Shown: piece after piece, positions 1 through 5,617 of the stretch
Layout of the letters: each line of letters starts with the position of its first letter
Numbering within the stretch: the stretch's first letter is position 1
From: Thermoanaerobaculia bacterium
GTDB taxonomy: Bacteria > Acidobacteriota > Thermoanaerobaculia > Multivoradales > JAHEKO01
Direction of reading: 5' to 3'
NCBI GenBank assembly: GCA_029287645.1
Contig: JARFQS010000385.1
Span: forward strand, 1 to 5,617
Length of the DNA stretch: 5,617 nucleotides
Notes under the pieces: model-generated
What the model was told of the DNA's origin: nothing
Databases searched by the model: none
Seen by the model: the letters and a program-made list of their open reading frames with translations, nothing else
Program-made: the position numbers and the translations under genes

Positions 1-239
1 CACAGGCGGGCGCAGCTACCGAGCTATTGGTAAACGCTGCCCTGCTCTTTCTAGGGTTAGCGATCCTACAACAGATCGTTTCTGTGCTGGCCAGTTACTT
101 TAGCGAAATCGTAGCCTGGACCGCAACAAACGCCCTACGGATCGACCTGACTCGTCACTGCCTGAACCTTGATCTTTCCTTCCACAATGCACACACGCCT
201 GGCGAGATGATTGAGCGTGTTGATGGTGATATTGGATAA
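1..239 (+). pseudogene. Fragment of a type I ABC exporter membrane domain, cut at both ends
   Basis: This is an internal piece of an ABC-transporter permease or fused permease-ATPase. The reading frame is open from base 3, so the TTG at 27-29 is not a real start and the gene begins outside the window. The visible 78 residues contain one strongly hydrophobic membrane helix (about residues 8-33, LLVNAALLFLGLAI onward). After it comes the first cytoplasmic loop typical of type I exporters: an L-R-x-D-L segment, then S-F-H-N-x-x-T-P-G-E-M-I-E-R-V-D-G-D-I. In the family this loop continues into further helices and an ATPase domain with Walker motifs. Here it ends after GDI with Gly and TAA (237-239), and no other frame downstream resumes the ABC sequence. 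G+C is about 52% and third-position G+C about 55% (43 of 78 codons), clearly below the following gene. Family assignment is confident; substrate is unknown. It may be a genuine gene remnant or one side of a misassembly. Confidence 0.8.
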
Positions 240-242
240 GAG
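231..242. other. Abrupt junction between ABC fragment and GH13 gene
   Basis: ABC-exporter similarity stops at about base 233, at the aspartate-isoleucine of the GDI loop motif. GH13-type coding sequence begins at about base 240, and an in-frame TAA lies between them at 237-239. Base composition shifts at the same place, from about 52% to above 60% G+C. No inverted repeats, insertion-sequence ends or target-site duplication are visible. The only local repeat is the five-base word GTGAT at 226-230 and 247-251, which could be chance. The sequence does not say whether this is a biological breakpoint or an assembly artefact; I favour an artefact. Confidence 0.6.
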
Positions 243-3200
243 AGTCGTGATCTCGCCTATCGGCTGAAGCTGATCGCCCGCGACCGAGGTGTCGCTGCGG
301 CCGCGCCCACCGGCGGCACGCTACAGGGCTTGGCTCTTCTCGAGGAGGTCTGGCAGAGGCTGCTCAGCCGCTACCTGCAAAGCCGAGATTCGAGGTTCCT
401 GCACAGGCTCCTCGAGGTCCTGACTCAGGAGATGGGCGACGAGAGGCTGCAAGAGATGCTCGACGAGTTTGCGGCCGACTTCCTGACCATCACTTCCGAA
501 GCTCCGCTGGACTCGGAAGTCGCGATCGCCCCGAGCCGATCTTCGGAGGATCGCCAGGAGGTTGTGATGGAGCTCCTGGTCTTCTGGTTGATCCATTCGA
601 ATCCTGCCGTCGGTCCGCAGATCAGCCTGCTTCATGACTCCGACTTCGTTCTCAATCCGCTGTTCGAGCGGTTTGGAGAGGGCGTAGCGGAGCTTCTCTC
701 CAGCCTGCCAGGACTCGACGGGCAGGACGAGAGCCTACTCGACATGCTCTTGGCTCCGTACAGAGCCGCTCCGGGCTCTCTCAGCCAACAGCTCCGGCTC
801 CTCCTCGAGCGTTGGGGAAGCCTGTTGAGTGGACTCGGGGAGCAGCTCCAGCTGGGGATCGACGTGATCGCCGAGGAAGAGGCACCGAGGTATGAATCGG
901 GAGCCGGTCCGGTGCAGGCGCCGACCCTCCCACTGGAGGACAGCGGTCGGGCGAGCTTCAGCCAGGACAGGGACTGGATGCCCGAGCTGGTCCTGGTGGC
1001 AAAGAATGTCTTTGTCTGGCTCGATCAGATCTCCAAAGCCCATGGCCGACCGATTCACCGGCTCGACGAGATCCCGGACCAGGCCCTGGCGAATCTGGCT
1101 CGCTGGGGCTTCACCGGTCTCTGGCTGATCGGAATCTGGGAGCGCAGTCCCGCCTCCGAGCGAATCAAGCGTCAGGCAGGCAATCCCGAGGCGATGGCGT
1201 CGGCCTACTCCCTGCGGCGTTACCAGGTGGCGGAGAGTCTGGGTGGCGACACCGCACTGGACATGCTCGAGCACAGGGCAGCCAGACACGGAATCCGATT
1301 GGCTTCCGACATGGTGCCCAACCATACGGGGATCGACTCTGACTGGCTGTTGGACCATCCCGACTGGTTTCTCAGCGAGGCGAATTGTCCCTTTCCCAGC
1401 TACAGCTTCGAAGGACCCGACCTGTCGCCCTCGCCCGGGGTCGGGATCTTTCTTGAAGACCACTACTGGGACCGTAGCGATGCGGCCGTAGTCTTCAAGC
1501 GTCTGGATCGCGCCACCGGCGAGGCTCAGTTCATCTACCACGGGAATGACGGGACGTCGATGCCGTGGAACGACACGGCTCAGCTGGACTATCTGAACTC
1601 CGAGCTGCGTGAGGCCGTGATCGAGACCATCGTCAGCGTGGCTCGCCAATTCCCGGTGATTCGATTCGACGCGGCCATGACCCTGGCGAAGAAGCACTAC
1701 CAGCGCCTGTGGTTTCCAGAGCCGGGCGACTCGGGTGCGATTCCCTCGCGGGCGGAGCGAGGTCTGTCGAAGGCCGAGTTCGACCGTCACATGCCGAACG
1801 AGTTCTGGCGAGAGGTGGTCGACCGGGTCAGCGTCGAGGCTCCCGACACCCTCCTGATGGCAGAGGCATTCTGGCTGATGGAAGGCTACTTCGTTCGATC
1901 CCTGGGGATGCACCGGGTCTACAACAGCGCCTTCATGAACATGCTCCGGGATCGGAAGAACGCCGAGTACAGAGCACTCATCAAAGAGACTCTGGAGTAC
2001 GACCCGCGGATCCTGGGCCGCTATGTGAACTTCATGAGCAATCCGGACGAAGCGACGGCACTCGAGCAATTCGGACGCGATGACTTCTACTTCGGTGTCT
2101 GCACGTTGATGGCGACCCTTCCCGGGCTACCGATGTTCGGTCATGGTCAGGTGGAAGGCCTGGGCGAGAAGTACGGCATGGAGTACGCGCAAGCCTACCG
2201 GGACGAACAGGCCGATGAGGGGATGATGGGGCGTCACCAATGGCAGATCGCCCCCCTGCTGCATCGTCGAGAGCTCTTTGCTGGAGTCGAGAAGTTCCTC
2301 CTCTTCGACGGTTTCGACAATCAGGGAAGGGTCAACGAGGATGTCTTCGCCTACTCCAACGGCACGGATGCGGAGCGGGTTCTCGTGCTGTTCAACAATA
2401 GCGAGGCGGGAACCAGGGTCCGCTTGCACGAGTCGGCTCTGTTTCGGGACCTCTCCTCGGGAAAGAGCGACGGAGCCACGAGATCCACCACACTGAGCCA
2501 GGGTCTGGGGATGGGCAGCGACCGGCGCCTGATGGTTCGTTTCAATGACCGGATCTCAGGCGAGGAGTTCCTGGTGCGATCCGAGGACCTGGACTCCTGG
2601 GGCCTCGGTGTCGACCTCGGCCCCTACCAGTGTCGGGTATTCGAGAAGTTCTCCGAGCTCTGGGACCTGGACGGGCGTTGGGCACCTCTGGCATCTCGTC
2701 TGGCCGGCCGTGGAGTCGAAGACTTGAGCAAAGCTCTACGGGAGCTGGAGCTGGAGCCCCTGCGTATGGCTTTCGAGGAGGCCTTGCCCACTCCAGTCAT
2801 GGAGCGTCTCCTGGCTCTACCCGAGGCGGGAGCGGGTCCTCAGAGCGCGGACTGCGAAGAACGGGTGCGAGCGGGGCTGAGCGGGCTCCTGGATTGGATC
2901 GCACGCAAGTGGAGTCAGTCCTCCGGTCACGAGTCCGAGGAAGCGGACGGCGAGGACTGGCTGAGGGCGGCTTTTTCTCTCTTGGAAGACCTCGACCCGA
3001 CGGAGAGTGGGGAAGAAGCTGGAGAAGAAGAGGCACCTGAATCGAACGAGATGCGCGCTCTTCGGGAAGCGCCGGAGCTTCTCGTCGGTCTCTCGGCCTG
3101 GATCCTCATCCATGCGGCAACGGAGGTTCTTCGCCGCTCCCTGGCCGAGCCGGAGTTGATCGAGGAGTGGCAGCCCGCCTGGGCCGTCGAGGAGCAGTTG

Positions 3201-3596
3201 ATGTCACTGGGGCTCCCCTTCGTCCGGGGCCGGGGTCTGGCGCAGACGCTGAGCTTCGCCGTACGGCGAAGTTGGCAGACGCCGGAGCCTCCGGAGACGG
3301 CCTTGGAGCTGCTGCGCTCCTGGCTGGCCGATGACGAGATTCGAGGCATTCTCGATGTCCATCGCTACGAGACCGAGGAGTACCTGAGGAAGGAAGCCCT
3401 CGAGATTCTTCTGTCCTGGCACTTTCTACGGGCAGTGCTAGTGGAGAAGGTAGGCCTCGCTCCCGAGGATGGCAAAGGGGAGGGTCGCATCGAAGCCTGG
3501 TCGAAACTGGTCGACGATGTGGCCGAGATGGCCGCCGCCTCCGAATACAGGGTCAGGGACCTCCAAGACCGCCTCGAGAGATCCCGCCACATCTGA
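240..3596 (+). CDS. Large GH13 alpha-amylase-family protein of unknown specificity, 5' end missing
   Basis: Residues are counted from the TTG at 330-332, which gives 1088 residues. Coding sequence continues in frame back to base 240, with 30 more codons (first residues ESRDLAYRLK) and 73% G+C third positions. The TTG has no well-placed ribosome site, so the true N-terminus is probably lost at the upstream junction. Residues 1-215 are a mostly helical N-terminal region. The catalytic barrel spans about 216-650. Motifs are DMVPNH (327-332), IRFDAAM with nucleophile D447, LLMAEAF with acid/base E512, and NPD with D573. The usual GH13 histidines are replaced by T451 and P572. A PGLPMFGHGQ segment (598-607) closes the barrel, and a beta-rich C domain covers about 670-775. 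An acidic linker (about 865-907) and a second helical domain (910-1088) with LDVHRYETEEYLRKE near its end complete the protein. No signal peptide is visible, though the missing start limits this. It resembles long uncharacterised bacterial amylase-family proteins I recall from several phyla. Glucan or alpha-glucoside processing is likely; the reaction is unknown. Confidence 0.88.
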   Translation, partial: ESRDLAYRLKLIARDRGVAAAAPTGGTLQGLALLEEVWQRLLSRYLQSRDSRFLHRLLEVLTQEMGDERLQEMLDEFAADFLTITSEAPLDSEVAIAPSRSSEDRQEVVMELLVFWLIHSNPAVGPQISLLHDSDFVLNPLFERFGEGVAELLSSLPGLDGQDESLLDMLLAPYRAAPGSLSQQLRLLLERWGSLLSGLGEQLQLGIDVIAEEEAPRYESGAGPVQAPTLPLEDSGRASFSQDRDWMPELVLVAKNVFVWLDQISKAHGRPIHRLDEIPDQALANLARWGFTGLWLIGIWERSPASERIKRQAGNPEAMASAYSLRRYQVAESLGGDTALDMLEHRAARHGIRLASDMVPNHTGIDSDWLLDHPDWFLSEANCPFPSYSFEGPDLSPSPGVGIFLEDHYWDRSDAAVVFKRLDRATGEAQFIYHGNDGTSMPWNDTAQLDYLNSELREAVIETIVSVARQFPVIRFDAAMTLAKKHYQRLWFPEPGDSGAIPSRAERGLSKAEFDRHMPNEFWREVVDRVSVEAPDTLLMAEAFWLMEGYFVRSLGMHRVYNSAFMNMLRDRKNAEYRALIKETLEYDPRILGRYVNFMSNPDEATALEQFGRDDFYFGVCTLMATLPGLPMFGHGQVEGLGEKYGMEYAQAYRDEQADEGMMGRHQWQIAPLLHRRELFAGVEKFLLFDGFDNQGRVNEDVFAYSNGTDAERVLVLFNNSEAGTRVRLHESALFRDLSSGKSDGATRSTTLSQGLGMGSDRRLMVRFNDRISGEEFLVRSEDLDSWGLGVDLGPYQCRVFEKFSELWDLDGRWAPLASRLAGRGVEDLSKALRELELEPLRMAFEEALPTPVMERLLALPEAGAGPQSADCEERVRAGLSGLLDWIARKWSQSSGHESEEADGEDWLRAAFSLLEDLDPTESGEEAGEEEAPESNEMRALREAPELLVGLSAWILIHAATEVLRRSLAEPELIEEWQPAWAVEEQLMSLGLPFVRGRGLAQTLSFAVRRSWQTPEPPETALELLRSWLADDEIRGILDVHRYETEEYLRKEALEILLSWHFLRAVLVEKVGLAPEDGKGEGRIEAWSKLVDDVAEMAAASEYRVRDLQDRLERSRHI

Positions 3597-3632
3597 GCAC
3601 GCTACCCGAGGCCTCTCACAACCCTGCGCCCG
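3597..3632. other. Short convergent intergenic gap, no terminator seen
   Basis: These 36 bases separate the TGA of the large GH13 gene from the TGA of the opposing glgX gene. They hold a perfect eight-base palindrome (GAGGCCTC, 3608-3615), but there is no stem-loop followed by a T run on either strand. No intrinsic terminator can therefore be called. Transcripts from the two genes would be expected to overlap at their 3' ends unless termination is factor-dependent. Confidence 0.6.
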
Positions 3633-5617
3633 TCAGGAATCTGGTTCGAAGACCAGGAGCATCACCGAATGCGGAGCGAGCCGCAGAGAGTGGCCTCGGA
3701 TCGGGCGGCCAGGTGAGCCCTCGGTACTACAGACCTGCCTCCATCGACCCAGGGAGTCCGTATCTGGCAACTCGAACAGATGGGAATGCGGGTCGTTGTT
3801 GAATACGGCTAGCGTGGATCTGGAGGAGGCCGCCCACAGCAGTCCGATCGGCTGGAGGCCAAACCGGTTCCAATCGGCCCTGGTCATTTCCGAACCGTTC
3901 ATGGAGATCCACTTGAGCTCTCGGTCTGTCTCCTGAGTCGCGGAGAGCGCAAGGCCGAGGTCCCGCCTGGCGGCAAAGACCTGACGAGTGAATTCCAGGG
4001 TCTCCAGCCGGTCGGAATCCAGATCCCAGTCGATCCACGTGACGGGGCTATCGTGGCAGTAGGCGTTGTTGTTACCCAGCTGAGTACGCCCCAGCTCGTC
4101 CCCGTGGCTCAGCATCGGAACGCCCTGGGACAGCGCGAGTGTGGCCAGGAAGCAATGTTGGACCCGCTGGCGATGCTGGCGGATCGAGTCCGAGCTCGTC
4201 GGGCCCTCGATGCCCCAGTTGCGACTCAGATTGTGGTCATGCCCATCGCGATTCTCCTCGCCGTTGGCCCAATTGTGCTTCTCCTCGTAGCTGACCAGAT
4301 CCTGAAGGGTGTAGCCGTCATGGCTCGTCACGAAGTTGATGCTGGCTGAGACAGGCCTCGTCGCGGGGTCGAAGACATCTGGGCTACCCAGTACGGAATC
4401 CGCGAACGCTCTCGTCGTGGCGGAATCGGAACGCCAGAAGGACCGGGCTCGATCACGGTATCTGTCGTTCCATTCAGACCAGATCGATGGGAACTGCCCC
4501 AGTCGATAGCCTTCGGGACCGAGGTCCCAGGGCTCGGCGATCAGCTTGACCTCGGAGAGAATCGGGTCGGTCGCTATGGCCTCGAAGAAGGGCGCCGATG
4601 GCTCGAAGCTCTCTTGGCTACGGCCGAGGCTCGTAGCGAGATCGAACCTGAAGCCGTCGACATGCATCTCCTTGACCCAGTAGCGGAGGCAATCGATCAG
4701 GTACCGGACTACGATCGGCCGACCGCAGTGAAGGGTGTTCCCACAGCCCGTGAAGTCCTGGTAGTAGCGCGGCTGATCGGTCCGGAGCCGATAGTAGAGT
4801 TGATTGTCGAGACCGCGGAAGGTGAGGGTCGGACCGAGGTGGTTGCCCTCTGCCGTGTGGTTGAAAACTACGTCCAGTAACACCTCGATCCCCACGGCGT
4901 GTAGACCGCGAACCATCTCCTTGAATTCCCGAACCTGGGTTCCGTTGTCGCCAGTCGCGTACCCGGAGTGGGGGGCAAAGAGCCCCAGAGGGTTGTATCC
5001 GAAGTAGTTCTCGAGACCCAGGTGCGAGAGATGCTCCTCAGTGACGCTCTGTTGCACCGGGAGCAGCTCCACGGCGGTGATTCCCAGGCTCTTGAAGTGC
5101 TCGAGTATCGGATCCTGGATCAGGCCAAGGTAGGTGCCACGTAGCGGCTCGGGAACCGCCGGGTGTATTCGAGTCATACCTTTGACGTGGCATTCGTAGA
5201 TGACGCTGTCTTCCCAGGGTGTCGAGGGCCGCTGGTCTCCCCTCCAGTCGAATCTGGGATCGACGACCACGGAGCGGGGAAGGTGGAGCGCACTGTCTTC
5301 GAGATTGGGTCGGTCGTCGCTTTCGAATCGCTGAGAGCCGAAGAGGGCCGGGTGCCAACGGATCTCTCCGGACATCGCGCGAGCCGCCGGGTCCAGCAGC
5401 AGCTTCGAGGTGTTGAAGCGGTGCCCGGCGGCGGGATCCCATGGGCCGTCGACCCGGTATCCGTAGAGCTGGCCGGGCCCGATGTCACGACTCGAACAGA
5501 TCCAGAGGTCGGGCGAGACGCGCTCCAGCGCCAATCGCCGCGACTCCCTGCCTGGTTCAGTGGGATCGAAGAGGCAGAGCTCGACTCCCGTCGCGTTGGC
5601 GGACCTCAGGCTGAACC
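3633..5617 (-). CDS. glgX: Glycogen debranching enzyme GlgX (isoamylase type), N-terminus cut by window edge
   Basis: GlgX hydrolyses alpha-1,6 branch linkages in glycogen, mainly short stubs left by glycogen phosphorylase, in the cytoplasm. Residues are counted from the first whole codon at 5613-5615, giving 660 visible; the E. coli enzyme has 657. An N-terminal CBM48-type domain is recognisable from GVELCLFD (10-17), YGYRVDGPW (51-59) and GHRFN (64-68). The catalytic barrel follows, with DVVFNH (248-253), GFRFDLA with nucleophile D325, LIAEPWD with acid/base E361, and FVTSHDG with D433. Further GlgX signatures are the NWANGEENRDG stretch, HGDELGRTQ-GNNNAYC and WIDWDL. The C-terminal beta domain ends in LLVFEPDS. 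The frame stays open to the window edge, so the TTG at 5532-5534 is not the start; the FS and VELCLFD segments upstream are conserved domain sequence. About 20-30 residues are probably missing. It converges with the large GH13 gene. Debranching function is confident; a TreX-like isoamylase preference cannot be excluded. Confidence 0.95.
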   Translation of the reverse strand, partial: FSLRSANATGVELCLFDPTEPGRESRRLALERVSPDLWICSSRDIGPGQLYGYRVDGPWDPAAGHRFNTSKLLLDPAARAMSGEIRWHPALFGSQRFESDDRPNLEDSALHLPRSVVVDPRFDWRGDQRPSTPWEDSVIYECHVKGMTRIHPAVPEPLRGTYLGLIQDPILEHFKSLGITAVELLPVQQSVTEEHLSHLGLENYFGYNPLGLFAPHSGYATGDNGTQVREFKEMVRGLHAVGIEVLLDVVFNHTAEGNHLGPTLTFRGLDNQLYYRLRTDQPRYYQDFTGCGNTLHCGRPIVVRYLIDCLRYWVKEMHVDGFRFDLATSLGRSQESFEPSAPFFEAIATDPILSEVKLIAEPWDLGPEGYRLGQFPSIWSEWNDRYRDRARSFWRSDSATTRAFADSVLGSPDVFDPATRPVSASINFVTSHDGYTLQDLVSYEEKHNWANGEENRDGHDHNLSRNWGIEGPTSSDSIRQHRQRVQHCFLATLALSQGVPMLSHGDELGRTQLGNNNAYCHDSPVTWIDWDLDSDRLETLEFTRQVFAARRDLGLALSATQETDRELKWISMNGSEMTRADWNRFGLQPIGLLWAASSRSTLAVFNNDPHSHLFELPDTDSLGRWRQVCSTEGSPGRPIRGHSLRLAPHSVMLLVFEPDS

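Noticed and set aside
234..330. A frameshifted continuation of the ABC exporter after base 233
   Set aside because: The other two + frames were read through this stretch. They hit stops quickly and do not give the helix expected after the GDI motif.
735..2069. A 444-codon open frame on the minus strand opposite the GH13 gene
   Set aside because: It lies wholly antisense to a clearly conserved enzyme, and its translation shows no recognisable domain. Long antisense open frames are expected where third positions are mostly G or C.
1..3596. A natural ABC-amylase fusion read through the TAA at 237-239
   Set aside because: The frame is shared, but the ABC part ends inside a cytoplasmic loop with no ATPase domain and only one visible membrane helix. 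No readthrough signal is visible, and base composition changes at the same point. One-in-three chance explains the shared frame.
3571..3613. Pairing of GCCTCG with CGAGGC across the end of the GH13 gene as a terminator stem
   Set aside because: It has six pairs with a loop of about 30 bases and no T run, which fits chance in GC-rich sequence.
3641..3656. Small hairpin (CTGGT/ACCAG) near the 3' end of glgX as a terminator
   Set aside because: The stem has only five pairs, lies inside the last codons of glgX and is not followed by a T run on either strand.
3469..3936. A 155-codon + strand open frame spanning the convergent gap
   Set aside because: It overlaps the end of the GH13 gene in another frame and runs antisense to the conserved C-terminus of GlgX. 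Its composition is that of a shadow frame.
5532..5534. TTG as the start codon of glgX
   Set aside because: The frame stays open to the window edge and the 27 codons upstream encode recognisable N-terminal domain sequence, including GVELCLFD. The gene is simply cut by the window.

Overview
The window looks like high-GC bacterial DNA, roughly 62-65% G+C in the lines I counted by hand. It is packed with protein-coding sequence and has no RNA genes, repeats, CRISPR arrays or mobile elements that I can see. The phylum cannot be fixed from the sequence. The main genes suit a high-GC environmental bacterium that stores or recycles alpha-glucan. Both window ends cut through genes, so this is probably a whole small contig or a piece of one.

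Layout: (1) Bases 1-236 encode, on the + strand, an internal slice of a type I ABC exporter membrane domain. It has lower G+C (about 52%) and stops abruptly at a TAA (237-239). (2) At about 231-242 the ABC homology ends and, in the same frame directly after the TAA, a new high-GC coding region starts with no credible start codon. This looks like a join between unrelated sequences, either an assembly chimera or a real rearrangement. (3) Bases 240-3596 (+) encode a very large alpha-amylase-superfamily (GH13) protein of a conserved but, to my knowledge, functionally unassigned type. A helical N-terminal region precedes the catalytic barrel, a beta-rich C domain follows it, then an acidic linker and a second helical domain. 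The three catalytic acids are present, but two usual GH13 histidines are replaced. (4) A 36-base convergent gap follows. (5) Bases 3633-5617 (-) encode GlgX, the glycogen debranching enzyme, complete at its C-terminus and cut at its N-terminus by the window edge.

The two GH13 genes face each other and both point to alpha-glucan metabolism. GlgX would remove alpha-1,6 branches left after phosphorylase trimming. The large GH13 protein probably acts on a related alpha-glucoside or glucan, but its reaction cannot be read from the sequence. The ABC fragment has no evident link to them. The points most worth checking are the junction near base 237 and the unusual active site and domain plan of the large GH13 protein.
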